DNA of 64,000 nucleotides from Leifsonia sp. Root4 (GTDB lineage: Bacteria > Actinomycetota > Actinomycetes > Actinomycetales > Microbacteriaceae): positions 146,364 through 210,363 of the forward strand of contig NZ_LMDN01000001.1 of assembly GCF_001425085.1 (NCBI RefSeq), given 5' to 3'. This document shows, piece after piece, positions 43,259-51,957 of this stretch. The position numbers and the translations under genes are program-made. The notes under the pieces were generated by a model. It ran no database searches and was not told where the DNA came from. It saw only the letters and a list, made by a program, of their open reading frames with translations. Numbering within the stretch: position 1 is the stretch's first letter; each line of letters begins with the position of its first letter.

Positions 43259-43764
43259 GCTCCGACCCCCACTCCGACGACGAACGGCACGGGCAGCAGC
43301 ACGATCACGCCGAGCAGCAGCCAGAACAGGCGCCAGCGGGAGCCGACCGCGGTCAGCCAGAGCGACAGCGCGAACCACAGGGCGGGCGCCAGCGCGGCGA
43401 GCCAGAGACCGAGGTCGAACATGAATCCGCCGACGATGTCGGCAGAGCCGTTCGGCACGCGCCCCGCCGTGATCACCCAGCCGACGGTGTAGAGCAGGTA
43501 GACGCCACCGAGCACGCCGAGCACGATGAGCGCGGCGGAGCTGGCCGCCGCGGCATCCGCACCGGGGGCCTCATCGTCAACCGCGACGCCGTCGAGCTGC
43601 TCGCCGTCGCTGACGGTGCCGGGCTCGCCGACGACCTTCCAGCCAGGAGCCAGCGCCGACTCTGCAGCGTCAGCGCCCGGAGCGGATGCCGCGGGGCTGG
43701 CGCTCAGCGTCGGGTCGTCATCGCCGGCCCAGCTGAGGGCGTCATCGTCGGGGTCGCGCGTCAT
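43255..43764 (-). CDS. Membrane protein with acidic N-terminal domain
   Basis: A 169-residue protein. The first 70 residues are acidic and Ala/Asp-rich, cytoplasmic or disordered, followed by three or four hydrophobic segments (about 78-98, 108-130, 135-155). Family not recognised. Its ATG overlaps the cutC stop by 4 bases (ATGA), so it belongs to the same transcription unit downstream of the fucosidase operon. Confidence 0.7.
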   Translation of the reverse strand: MTRDPDDDALSWAGDDDPTLSASPAASAPGADAAESALAPGWKVVGEPGTVSDGEQLDGVAVDDEAPGADAAAASSAALIVLGVLGGVYLLYTVGWVITAGRVPNGSADIVGGFMFDLGLWLAALAPALWFALSLWLTAVGSRWRLFWLLLGVIVLLPVPFVVGVGVGA

Positions 43765-44519
43765 GCCTCCAGCGTAGCCGCCAGCACGGCGGCGGCCGCG
43801 TCCGCGGCAACGCCGGCATCGGTGCGGTCGTAGTTCTGCGCGCCTCCCCCTGGACCGCTCGGAGACGGGTCGTCGACGGTGACCTTGGCCGAGAGGTGGA
43901 CAGCGTCGATCCCGGTGGCGAACAGTGCGCCGATATCGCCGACGCGCACGCCGCCACCCGCCATGATCTGCAGCCGGTCGCCGACGTGCGCCTTGAGCGC
44001 GCGAAGCGTGTCGATGCCGTCGATGCTGCGGGCGGCACCGCCGGAGGTGAGCACACGGCTGAGGCCGAGTTCGATCAGCGCGTCGGCCGTCTGCAGCGGG
44101 GAGTCGACCGCGTCGATCGCCCGGTGGAAGGTGAGCTGCATGCCATCGGCGGCAGCGACGAGTTCCGCGGTGACGGCCCGATCGACCTCGCCGGATGCCG
44201 TCAGCGCACCGATCACGACGCCGGCCCCGCCCGCGGCGCGCACGGCCCGGATGTCGCGCACCGTCGTGGCGACCTCATCGGCCGAGTACACGAAGCCACC
44301 GGGCCGCGGCCGAACGAGCACGTGCACGAAGCCGGGCGCAGCGGCATCCCGAGCGGCCTCGACGGCCTGCTCGATGACGCCGATGGACGGGGTCAGCCCG
44401 CCGACGCCGAGGGCGCCGCAGAGCTCGATCCGGTCGGCGCCGACGGCCAGCGCCGTGCGCACACCCTCGAGATCCTGGACGGCAATTTCGAGGGAGCGCG
44501 CGCGGGAGGTCATGGCCAT
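43761..44519 (-). CDS. cutC: CutC family protein
   Basis: A 252-residue TIM-barrel protein of the CutC family (PF03932). LEIAVQDLEGVRTALAVGADRIELCGALGVGGLTPS is the diagnostic N-terminal region; MAGGGVRVGDIG and LTFHRAID occur later. CutC was long linked to copper, but that assignment is questioned because the E. coli phenotype is due to a small RNA in the locus. Here it is fused by a one-base TGATG overlap to the fucosidase operon, so a carbohydrate-related role is possible. ATG at 44519; MAMTSR start. Confidence 0.9.
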   Translation of the reverse strand: MAMTSRARSLEIAVQDLEGVRTALAVGADRIELCGALGVGGLTPSIGVIEQAVEAARDAAAPGFVHVLVRPRPGGFVYSADEVATTVRDIRAVRAAGGAGVVIGALTASGEVDRAVTAELVAAADGMQLTFHRAIDAVDSPLQTADALIELGLSRVLTSGGAARSIDGIDTLRALKAHVGDRLQIMAGGGVRVGDIGALFATGIDAVHLSAKVTVDDPSPSGPGGGAQNYDRTDAGVAADAAAAVLAATLEA

Positions 44520-45886
44520 CACGCTAGCGGGTCGGCGAGCACGGCGACGGCAACGGCCTCGCCGCGGAGGGCGTCCGGCACGGCCAGTCGCGCCGGAACG
44601 CCCGGCGTCTCGGGGAGGACCTCGGCCGGTTGCGAGCCGCCGGCCCCCAGCCAGTGCACGGTCGTGCCGGGCCGGAACTCCGCGGGCAGCGCCGCCGTTC
44701 CCTGAGCGGGTTCGCTCGCCTGCACGAAGAGTGTGCCGTCCTTCTGCGTGTAGGAGACGGCCTGTGCCGCGTCGCCTGCACGCACCCATGGACGCGTGCC
44801 GTAAATCGCCTCACCGTTGCCGCGCAGCCAGCTGCCCATGGCCGCCATGCTCTGCTGCTGCAGCTCGGGGATGGAGCCGTCGGCGCGGGGACCGACGTTG
44901 ATCAGCAGGTTGCCGTTCTTGCTCACGACGTCCACGAGCAGGCGGATGAGCGCGTCGCCGGAGAGCGTGTGCTCCGGGCCCTCCGCCTGGTTGTAGCCGA
45001 AGGAGAAACCGAGGCCGCGGGTGGATTCCCACGGCTGCTCGATGATGTCCTCCACGTGGCGATACTCGCGCGTGATGAAGCCGTGGTACGGCACACCCCA
45101 GCGGTCGTTCACGACGCCGTGCGGGATCTTGTCGAGGTAGCGCTCGAGCAGGGCCGCGACGGCGTAGGGATCGTGTCCCTTGCCACCGTCGGGCCAGTCG
45201 ATGTCGTTCCACAGGATGTCGGGCGCGAATCGTTCAATGAGTTCCTCGAGCTGCGCGGCGCTGTAGCGGGCGAAACGCTCGTCGTTGCGGCGGTAGCGGA
45301 ACAGGTCGGTGTCGGACTCGATCGGCGGGAAGTCGCTGACGTGCCAGTCCAGGGCACCGGAGAAGTAGACGCCGAAGCGCGCTCCGGCGGCCCGTGTCTC
45401 CGCGGCGATCTCGCTGATCAGGTCGCGCTTCGGGCCACGCTTGGCCGCGTTGAACGGCGTCGTGGCCGTGTCCCAGAGGCAGAAGCCCTCGTGGTGTTTG
45501 GTGGTCGGGATGACGTAGCGGGCGCCGGCGTCGACGAGCGAGCCGACGAAGGCGCTCGGGTCGAATGCGCGCGCGTCCCAGAGATCGGCGAGGTCTTCGT
45601 AACTGGTGCCTGCTCCGAAGACGTCCTGGTGGCGCTCCCAGGTCGGGCTGCCCGCGATCCGCACGGTGTTGCCGTACCACTCCGCGTACTGGTGGTGGGC
45701 GTAGGCATCCTCTGCCGGGACGTTGCGCGTGCCCGTCGGAGTGCCCCAGGCCGGGACCGAGTAGAGGCCCCAGTGCACGAAGAAGCCGAGCTTGGCGTCG
45801 CGGTACCAGTCCGGCACTGCTGCGCTCGGGTACACGGGTCCGTCCGAGCCGAAGTCCGGCCCGACACGGGTTTCAAAGTTGAGCAT
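44519..45886 (-). CDS. Alpha-L-fucosidase, GH29
   Basis: A 455-residue retaining glycosidase. FVHWG (36-40), TTKHHEGFCLWDT (128-140; His131, His132) and the nucleophile region DILWNDIDW (Asp228) match GH29. No signal peptide, so it acts on imported fucosides. ATG at 45886 is preceded by GAGGAC seven bases upstream; the longer frame runs through the junction repeat. Its 5' end is duplicated (see the repeat at 45865-45994). It follows the M81 gene and precedes cutC in one operon. Members of the family act on alpha-1,2/1,3/1,4/1,6 fucosides, so linkage is not predictable. Confidence 0.9.
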   Translation of the reverse strand: MLNFETRVGPDFGSDGPVYPSAAVPDWYRDAKLGFFVHWGLYSVPAWGTPTGTRNVPAEDAYAHHQYAEWYGNTVRIAGSPTWERHQDVFGAGTSYEDLADLWDARAFDPSAFVGSLVDAGARYVIPTTKHHEGFCLWDTATTPFNAAKRGPKRDLISEIAAETRAAGARFGVYFSGALDWHVSDFPPIESDTDLFRYRRNDERFARYSAAQLEELIERFAPDILWNDIDWPDGGKGHDPYAVAALLERYLDKIPHGVVNDRWGVPYHGFITREYRHVEDIIEQPWESTRGLGFSFGYNQAEGPEHTLSGDALIRLLVDVVSKNGNLLINVGPRADGSIPELQQQSMAAMGSWLRGNGEAIYGTRPWVRAGDAAQAVSYTQKDGTLFVQASEPAQGTAALPAEFRPGTTVHWLGAGGSQPAEVLPETPGVPARLAVPDALRGEAVAVAVLADPLA

Positions 45887-45994
45887 CAGAAGTCCTCGAT
45901 TCCTTCTGCGGTGCGGCACGTGACGCTGGCACGGGTTTCAAAGTTGAGCATCAGAGGTCCTCGATTCCTTCTGCGGTGCGGCGGGTGACGACGG
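45865..45994. repeat. 65-bp tandem duplication at gene junction
   Basis: Copies at 45865-45929 and 45930-45994 share CACGGGTTTCAAAGTTGAGC and CGATTCCTTCTGCGGTGCGG. The unit contains the fucosidase start region and the M81 gene's stop region, so the junction of the two genes exists twice. A few differences separate the copies. Confidence 0.9.
45886..45951 (-). CDS. Chimeric 21-codon ORF created by the junction duplication
   Basis: Reading minus strand from ATG at 45951, it encodes MLNFETR (the fucosidase N-terminus), a short junction, and ends RTAEGIEDF, nearly the C-terminus of the M81 protein (RTAEGIEDL). Its ATG overlaps the M81 stop (TGATG) and its stop overlaps the fucosidase ATG (TGATG). 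GAGGAC lies upstream. It is too short to be called a functional peptide with any confidence, but translation through it would couple the two genes. Confidence 0.5.
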   Translation of the reverse strand: MLNFETRASVTCRTAEGIEDF

Positions 45995-47546
45995 CACGGA
46001 GGGCGGGGGTGCCGCTCCGATCGAACGGGAAGACGCCATGTTCCAGGTGAGAGTGGCCGAGACGGAGCAGGTCCTGGTCGACGCCACCCGGGGTCAGCGC
46101 GAGCTTCCAGCGCTCCCCCTCGATCGCACCCGTCGTCAGTGCGTAGAGCTCTGGCTCGAGGTAGCCGATCTTCACGAACACGATGTCCATTGCGTTCGGA
46201 TCGATGCCGAGCTGAGTGAAGTCGCCGATGTGGTGGAACGGCTTGCGGCGCGTGGTGATGATCGCGTGCACTCCCCCGGACTTCACGACGACCTGGGTGC
46301 CGGCATCCGCGTCACCGTCGGTGATCGAGAACACCTCGCCCGTGATCGCGACCGGCCCGGACGGGCCGCCGTCGACGCGGCCACCGACCTCGAGCGACAC
46401 GGTGGCGCCGACGCCGGCTGCAACCGCCTGGGCGACCGCGTCGGCGTCGAAGATCGACGCGTGAACGACCGAGACAGAGCCGTCGGCGAATTCGGGGCGT
46501 GCGAGCAACTGGCCGAGGGTCCACGACACGTCGCCGGCGCCGCCCGCGGTCGGGTTGTCGCCGGAGTCACTGATCACGTAGGGGCGGGCATCGGATGCCG
46601 CGTTGGCGGCCAGCGCGGCGTCGATCGACTCTGCCAACGGCAGAGCGTCGGCGACGAAGGCGAAGTCGTCGCGTGCATCCCAGTACAGGCGGCCGAGACG
46701 CTCGGTCTCCTCGCGGATCGCCTCGACGTCGTCGCCGGTGGTCACGACGACGGCCTGGCAGCGTGCCTCATCGGCCCAGGCGTATCCCACCCAGATCGAG
46801 GAGTCGATGACGCCGTCGCGTGCCTCGGCGACGGGCACCTCGGCGTAGATCGTGCGTGCCGGCTCGATGCGGGTGCTCGTCTTCTCACCGGGCAGCAGCA
46901 CGGGAACGGGCATCCAGGCCTTGTACGGGCGGCGGGCATCGTCGTCGGAGCCGACGCCGGAACGCAGGCGTTCGAGCAGGTTGTGCACGGCGCGCTGCTT
47001 GGTGTTCCAGTGGTCCTCGTGCGGCGCCATGCGGTAGCAGGTGATCAGGTCACTGACGTCGAGCAGGGTGCGCGAGACGTTGCCGTGGAGGTCCATCGAG
47101 GTCGAGACGAGAACGTCGGGTCCGAGGGCGTCGCGCACGGCTGTGCCGAGGTCGCCTTCGGCGTCGACCAGGCCGACGACGCTCATGGCGCCGTGGATGT
47201 CGAAATAGAACGCGTCGAACGGGCCGTGCTCGCGGATGCCGTCGAGGATCTCGGCCTTCAGCCGCTCATACGTCTCGCGGGCGACGGCGCCGCCCGGCAG
47301 CGATCGGGCCTGCAGCAGCGGAACCCACTCGGCCGCCTCCCTCAGTTCCGAGCCATCCGCCATGAAGGGGTAGTAGCCGATGAGCACGTCGCCGCGCCGC
47401 TCGGTGAACGCCTCGTCGCCGCTGATGTGCGGAGAGAAGGTGCTCGACTCGATCGAGATTCCGCCGATGCCGATGCGGGGGCGCACGAGCCCACCCTCGG
47501 CGACGGGCGAGAGCGGCCCCGTCCAGATGTCGGATGCTTCGGTCAC
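45951..47546 (-). CDS. M81 family metallopeptidase (MlrC-like)
   Basis: A 531-residue protein of the M81/MlrC family. RIGIGGISIESSTFSP, FDAFYFDIHGAMSV and TSMDLHGNVSRTLLDVSDLITCYRMAPHEDHW contain the conserved metal residues (Asp, His) of the family, which includes microcystin-degrading MlrC. The true substrates of most members are unknown. GTG start overlaps the stop of the ROK kinase gene (GTGA). Its last codons are duplicated into the junction repeat. The context, sugar transport plus fucosidase, suggests a role on a glycopeptide or glycan-linked amide, as inference. Confidence 0.87.
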   Translation of the reverse strand: MTEASDIWTGPLSPVAEGGLVRPRIGIGGISIESSTFSPHISGDEAFTERRGDVLIGYYPFMADGSELREAAEWVPLLQARSLPGGAVARETYERLKAEILDGIREHGPFDAFYFDIHGAMSVVGLVDAEGDLGTAVRDALGPDVLVSTSMDLHGNVSRTLLDVSDLITCYRMAPHEDHWNTKQRAVHNLLERLRSGVGSDDDARRPYKAWMPVPVLLPGEKTSTRIEPARTIYAEVPVAEARDGVIDSSIWVGYAWADEARCQAVVVTTGDDVEAIREETERLGRLYWDARDDFAFVADALPLAESIDAALAANAASDARPYVISDSGDNPTAGGAGDVSWTLGQLLARPEFADGSVSVVHASIFDADAVAQAVAAGVGATVSLEVGGRVDGGPSGPVAITGEVFSITDGDADAGTQVVVKSGGVHAIITTRRKPFHHIGDFTQLGIDPNAMDIVFVKIGYLEPELYALTTGAIEGERWKLALTPGGVDQDLLRLGHSHLEHGVFPFDRSGTPALRAVVTRRTAEGIEDL

Positions 47547-48532
47547 AGTGCGTTCCTTACAAGCTCGTTCACGTTCATGTTCATGGCGCCGCTCCGATCG
47601 ATCAGGCGCCAGGCCAGCGCGGCGGCTCCGAGGGCGACCGAGTGGCCGCCGAGGGCGCTCGGCACGACGACGAGCGGGTAGCCGGAGACGGGTTGGTTCT
47701 CGAGCAGCGTCGCGGTCAGAGCGGGCTCGAGCAGATCCCAGGCCCCGCGCACTCCACCGCCGATGACGACATCCTGAACATCGAGGAGGTTGACGGCCGT
47801 CGCGATGGCCATGCCGATGGCCTCGCCGGCCGCGTCGAAGGTGGCGATCGCGGCCGGGTCGCCGGCCCTGGCCTTCTCGGCCACGAACAGCGCGGAGTCG
47901 GTGACGATGCCGCCGCTCCGCTCGCTGTACCGTGCGCCGATGGAGCGGCCCGATGCCAGCGTCTCGAGATGGCCGCGCTGGCCGCAGGTGCAGACGATCT
48001 CGCTGTAGCCGGGGGTGTGACCGATCTCGCCTGCCGCGCCGCGCGGGCCGACGAAGACGTCGCCGCCGATGGCGATGGCGCCACCGACCCCGGTGCCGAG
48101 CATGATGCCGATGGCGTCGCTGCTTCCGGCGACCGCGCCATAGCTCATCTCGCCGTGCAGGAAGGCATTCACGTCGTTGTCGACGGCGACCCGGACGCCG
48201 AGTCTGGCGCCGAGGTCTCCGGCCAGGGGGAAGCCCACCCAGTCGGTGAACGACTCGGATGCCGCAGTGACCGTGCCCGTCTCCGGGTCGATGACGCCGG
48301 CGGCGCCGACGCCGGCCGCCGCGATGACGGTTCCGGTTTCCGCCTCAAGTGCGTGCACCAGACCGGCGGCGGCGGCGCTCATCGCGTCGCCGCCCTCGCT
48401 GGCCGGCGCACGCACCGTTCCGCTTGCGAGCACCGTTCCGAGACGGTCGACGAGGAGCGCCGAGATCTTGGTGCCGCCGATGTCGATTCCGGCGACGATC
48501 TGTGTGTCGACGGAGCCCACGCTAGCGACCAC
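47543..48532 (-). CDS. ROK family sugar kinase (fucoside operon)
   Basis: A 329-residue ROK kinase with IDIGGTKISALLVD near 16-29, DNDVNAFLHGE (catalytic Asp near 118), and the zinc motif GHTPGYSEIVCTCGQRGHLE. No helix-turn-helix, so it is an enzyme, not a regulator. GTG at 48532 overlaps the permease stop; a second GTG at 48520 without overlap is possible. It may phosphorylate a sugar released by the fucosidases such as N-acetyl-hexosamine or glucose. Substrate is unknown. Confidence 0.88.
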   Translation of the reverse strand: MVASVGSVDTQIVAGIDIGGTKISALLVDRLGTVLASGTVRAPASEGGDAMSAAAAGLVHALEAETGTVIAAAGVGAAGVIDPETGTVTAASESFTDWVGFPLAGDLGARLGVRVAVDNDVNAFLHGEMSYGAVAGSSDAIGIMLGTGVGGAIAIGGDVFVGPRGAAGEIGHTPGYSEIVCTCGQRGHLETLASGRSIGARYSERSGGIVTDSALFVAEKARAGDPAAIATFDAAGEAIGMAIATAVNLLDVQDVVIGGGVRGAWDLLEPALTATLLENQPVSGYPLVVVPSALGGHSVALGAAALAWRLIDRSGAMNMNVNELVRNAL

Positions 48533-49490
48533 CCAGACCGGCCATCGAGATGCCCTTCACGAGGTGCTTCTGCAGGGCGATGACGAGGATCGTCGTCGGG
48601 ATCATCGAGATGATCGCGGCAGCCATCTGCAGGTCCCATCGTGTTCCGGTGATTCCGGAGAACGTCGCGAGACCGATCGGCAGCGTTCCGTGTGCCGCGT
48701 AGTCGACGGTCACGATGAGCGGCCAGAGGTAGCTGTTCCAGAAGGAGAGGAAGGTGAACACCGCGAGAACCGCGACGGCCGACTTCGAGAGCGGCAGCAC
48801 GATCTGCAGGAAGGAGCGCACGGGGCCGGCGCCATCGACGCGGGCGGCCTCCTCCAACTCGAAGGGGATGCCGCGGAAGAACTGGCGCATCAGGAACGTT
48901 CCGAACGCGGTGAAGGCGAACGGGAAGATGAGCGCCTGGTAGGTGTCGACCCAGCCGAACCACTGCATGACGGTGAACATCGGGATGACGAGCACCTCTG
49001 CCGGCACCATCAGCGTCGCCAGGAACAGCACGAAGACGGCATCCCGGCCCTTCCAACGCAGGCGCCCGAAGGCGTAGCCGGCCATCGTCGACACGGCCAG
49101 GACGACGAGCGTCCCGGCGATCGAGACGAAGAAGGAGTTGCCGATGTAGGTGAGGAATGGGCCGTAGGCGAAAACGTCGGCGAAGTTGCTCCAGCGGATC
49201 TCCGAGCCGACCAGGGTCGGCGGCATCGCGAAGATCTCCTGATTCGGCTTGAGCGCGGAGAAGAACGCGTAGATCAGCGGGGAGATGAAGATGAGCGCGG
49301 CGATGTAGATGAAGATGTGGCCGAAGACGAGCCGCACCCGCTCGCCCCTGGTCATCGGGGCGCCGCCGGAGACTCGCTCCTTCTCGCGCTTGTCGCGCTT
49401 CACGCGACGGCGCGGCGCCGGCGGCGTGCCGACGGTGTCGAGCTCGGCGAGAGCGCCCGGGCCGAGGGGGGTGGTCATGCTAGTGCTCAT
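48522..49490 (-). CDS. ABC sugar permease, MalG-type
   Basis: A 322-residue importer subunit with six membrane segments. The EAA loop is EEAARVDGAGPVRSFLQIVLPLSKSA near residue 215, as in MalG-type permeases; FAMPPTLVGSEIRWSNFADVF is the usual periplasmic N-terminal part. The ATG at 49490 overlaps the stop of the partner permease; ATG at 49478 is the alternative. It works with the permease and binding lipoprotein to import an oligosaccharide. Confidence 0.92.
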   Translation of the reverse strand: MSTSMTTPLGPGALAELDTVGTPPAPRRRVKRDKREKERVSGGAPMTRGERVRLVFGHIFIYIAALIFISPLIYAFFSALKPNQEIFAMPPTLVGSEIRWSNFADVFAYGPFLTYIGNSFFVSIAGTLVVLAVSTMAGYAFGRLRWKGRDAVFVLFLATLMVPAEVLVIPMFTVMQWFGWVDTYQALIFPFAFTAFGTFLMRQFFRGIPFELEEAARVDGAGPVRSFLQIVLPLSKSAVAVLAVFTFLSFWNSYLWPLIVTVDYAAHGTLPIGLATFSGITGTRWDLQMAAAIISMIPTTILVIALQKHLVKGISMAGLGGR

Positions 49491-50391
49491 AGTGCACCCA
49501 CTTCTTCTGCACACTGAACTGTGCGGCGGTGATCGCGATGATGACGGCAAAGAGGATCCAGGCGGCCGCCGCGGCGAGGCCGAGCTCTTGGAACTTGAAG
49601 CCCTGGTTGTAGATGAACTGCACGATCGGCTGGGTGGAGTTACCGGGCCCGCCGCCCGTGAGCAGCTGGGGCTGAGCGAATACCTGCATCGAGGTGATCA
49701 TCGTCATCACGCTGGCGAAGAAGATCGACGGCGACACCAACGGAACCGTGATGCTGAGGATCATTCGCAGCCCCTGTGCGCCATCGATGCGCGCGGCCTC
49801 GACGGTGGATTCCGGCAGCTGCTCGAGTGCGGCGGAGAAGATCAGCATGTTGTAGCCGAGGCCGGCCCAGACCGACATCAGAACGACCATGATCATGGCC
49901 CACTGCGGGTCGGCGAGGAAGTTGGGCAACTGGATGCCGAACCAGCTCTGCGAGATGCCGTTGATGAGCCCTTGCGGCTGCAGCATCATCTTCCAGACCA
50001 GGACGTTGGCCACCATCGGCGTGACGACCGGGATGAAGAAGAGCACGCGGAGCGCTCCGCGACCGCGGATGCGGGAGTGCAGAGAGAGTGCCAGCAGGAA
50101 CGACAGTGCGACGCTGATGGGCACATACAGGATGGCGAACACGAAGGTGTTGCGCAGTGCCGGCCAGAAGTCGGGGCTGTCGGTGAAGAGCTTGATGTAG
50201 TTGTCGAAGCCGATGAATGTCTTCTCACCGAAGGTGGGCCAGTTGAAGAAGCCCATCACGATGGAGAGGACGACGGGGACGATCGTGAACAGGGCGAGGC
50301 CCGCCAGGGCTGGGCTTACAAAGCCCAGCGCCTGACGGGATTCACTCCTGGCAAGAGCCCCTCGACGAGGTGTACGGGTACCGATCGACAT
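49480..50391 (-). CDS. ABC sugar permease, MalF-type
   Basis: A 303-residue importer subunit with six membrane segments. EAARIDGAQGLRMILSITVPLVSPSI near residue 200 is the EAA motif. The N-terminus starts MSIGTRTPRRGAL and the first membrane segment is near 26-46. Partner of the MalG-type permease and the binding protein; no ATPase gene is in the operon, so a shared MsiK-type ATPase elsewhere is likely, as in many actinobacteria. Confidence 0.92.
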   Translation of the reverse strand: MSIGTRTPRRGALARSESRQALGFVSPALAGLALFTIVPVVLSIVMGFFNWPTFGEKTFIGFDNYIKLFTDSPDFWPALRNTFVFAILYVPISVALSFLLALSLHSRIRGRGALRVLFFIPVVTPMVANVLVWKMMLQPQGLINGISQSWFGIQLPNFLADPQWAMIMVVLMSVWAGLGYNMLIFSAALEQLPESTVEAARIDGAQGLRMILSITVPLVSPSIFFASVMTMITSMQVFAQPQLLTGGGPGNSTQPIVQFIYNQGFKFQELGLAAAAAWILFAVIIAITAAQFSVQKKWVHYEH

Positions 50392-50425
50392 GTCGAGAGG
50401 TCTCCTCGCTTTCGTTATGGATTGA

Positions 50426-51676
50426 TTACTCGCCGAACTGCGACTGGGCGGTCTCGAGCACGTTCGACATGCTCTCCTGCCCGTTGTAGACGCTCACCAG
50501 CTGCGGCTGGATGAAGGTGTCGACCTTCGACCAGTTGTCGCTGACGTACTGCCCCTGCACGTTCGCGAACGCGGCGGTGAACGCCTCTTCGACCTGCTCG
50601 CGGTACTCAGGAGCGAGCGACTCGAAGTAGAGCGGCTGCGAGGAGAGACGGGCCGGGTAGCTGCGGCCGGAGGAGGCGATGTAGTCCTGCGAGTCGACGC
50701 TGAGCAGCGAGCCGAGAACCTTGAGCGCACCCTCCTTGTTGTCGCAGTCCTGAGCGATGCCGAAGCCGGAGCCGAGGATCAGGCCGAGCGAACCCTCGGG
50801 GCCTGCGGGCAGCGGAGCCATGCCGGCCTCGAAGCCCGGGTCGTTGTCGAGGTAGCCGACAGCGTTCCAGGTGCCGTCGACGGCCATGGCCGCCATGCCG
50901 CTGGAGTACTGGTTCTCGCCCCAGCCGGTGTCGGATGCCGAGGCGACCGGCAGCGCGACCTTCTGCTCGGTGACGAGCTCGCCGTACCAGGTGGCGGCGT
51001 CAACGAATGCGGGGTTGGTCAGGTCGAGCGTGCCGTCCTGCTTGACCGGCTGAACGCCGGCCTTCGCGATCGGCAGTGCCTGCCACTGGAAGCCGCCCAT
51101 GCCGATTCCGAAGCCGGCGTGCTCCGGTGTGGTTGCAGCCTTGGCTGTGGCCTCGAAGTCGTCGAAGTCCCAACCGACGGCGGGAACCGGTGCACCGGTC
51201 TCGGCCAACATGTCGGCGTTGTAGTAGGTGAGCATGGTGGCCATGTCGAACGGAACACCGTAGACGTCGCCCTTGTTGCTCAGGATGTCGAAGGCACCGG
51301 GCGCGAACTCGTCGGCGACGATGCCGGCGGTCTTGAGGTCTGCATCGCTCAGCTGGGCGAAGCCTCCGGTGTAGCTGGAGAGCATGCCGCTGTTCATGCC
51401 GGTGACGCAGGCCATGTTGCCCGAGGCCATGTTCGTGGTCAGCTTCGTGAAGAAGTCACCCCACGGTGCGGTGCGCAGCTCGATCTTGAGGTCGGGGTTC
51501 TGCTCCTGGGCGATGGCGACCTGCGCCTCGAGCGCAGCCGTGTCGTCCTCGCTGCCTGCCCACATGTCAACGACGATCGTGTCGGAACCGCCGGAAGCGG
51601 CGTCACCGGTGCTGCAGCCGGACAGGACCAGAGCTGCCGAAGCGGCGACGGCCGCTGCGATGTACATCTTCTTCAT
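50426..51676 (-). CDS. Sugar-binding lipoprotein of ABC importer
   Basis: A 416-residue family-1 extracellular solute-binding lipoprotein. The signal peptide ends LVLSGC (Cys21), then [21 protein letters not shown] opens the mature chain, as in sugar-binding proteins. It delivers an oligosaccharide to the two permeases. ATG with GAGGAGG ten bases upstream. First gene of the fucoside operon, under a promoter overlapped by an inverted repeat at 51826-51861. Confidence 0.93.
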   Translation of the reverse strand: MKKMYIAAAVAASAALVLSGCSTGDAASGGSDTIVVDMWAGSEDDTAALEAQVAIAQEQNPDLKIELRTAPWGDFFTKLTTNMASGNMACVTGMNSGMLSSYTGGFAQLSDADLKTAGIVADEFAPGAFDILSNKGDVYGVPFDMATMLTYYNADMLAETGAPVPAVGWDFDDFEATAKAATTPEHAGFGIGMGGFQWQALPIAKAGVQPVKQDGTLDLTNPAFVDAATWYGELVTEQKVALPVASASDTGWGENQYSSGMAAMAVDGTWNAVGYLDNDPGFEAGMAPLPAGPEGSLGLILGSGFGIAQDCDNKEGALKVLGSLLSVDSQDYIASSGRSYPARLSSQPLYFESLAPEYREQVEEAFTAAFANVQGQYVSDNWSKVDTFIQPQLVSVYNGQESMSNVLETAQSQFGE

Positions 51677-51784
51677 TGAAAATTGCCTCCTCAGGCACGA
51701 ATCACCACGTGATCCGATTCAGTGTGACTACGCACGAGCGAGCGCGATCCTCGTTCGATGCAAGGGGGAGTCTGCAAGTTAATT

Positions 51785-51797
51785 CGAACTTCGAAAT
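51785..51797. promoter_or_regulatory. TTCGAA-C-TTCGAA repeat in operon leader
   Basis: Two copies of the self-complementary TTCGAA separated by one base. It lies in the leader of the fucoside operon, downstream of the proposed promoter, and could be a second regulator site. Confidence 0.35.
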
Positions 51798-51816
51798 AAC
51801 TTCCTTAACTTACTGC

Positions 51817-51861
51817 TGAAAGTTGATACTGTCAGACCGACCCCAAGAGCGTCAACTTTCA
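51817..51861 (-). promoter_or_regulatory. Operator-overlapped promoter of the fucoside operon
   Basis: TGAAAGTTGA (51817-51826) and TCAACTTTCA (51852-51861) are exact complements. On the minus strand the right arm contains the -35 TTGACG (51850-51855), and CAGTAT (51826-51831) 18 bases downstream serves as -10, directly next to the left arm. A repressor binding both arms would cover the promoter. Confidence 0.6.
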
Positions 51862-51925
51862 TCCGATGTTTGATTGTTACGTTTGAGTTACGGGCCAAAA
51901 CGCCCCACCGCGCCACTCGCCCCAC

Positions 51926-51931
51926 TAGTCT
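51926..51931 (+). promoter_or_regulatory. -10 box (TAGTCT) of the ROK regulator
   Basis: TAGTCT at 51926-51931 followed by a 26-base leader with a GAACGAGAGAAC purine run before the ATG at 51958. No clear -35. Confidence 0.4.
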
Positions 51932-51957
51932 CGACTTACTTCGAGAACGAGAGAACT

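Noticed and set aside
43741-43775. TACGCT before ATG 43764 as another leaderless promoter
   Set aside because: The sequence lies in the cutC coding end and the gene is ATGA-coupled to cutC, so the box is more likely coincidental.
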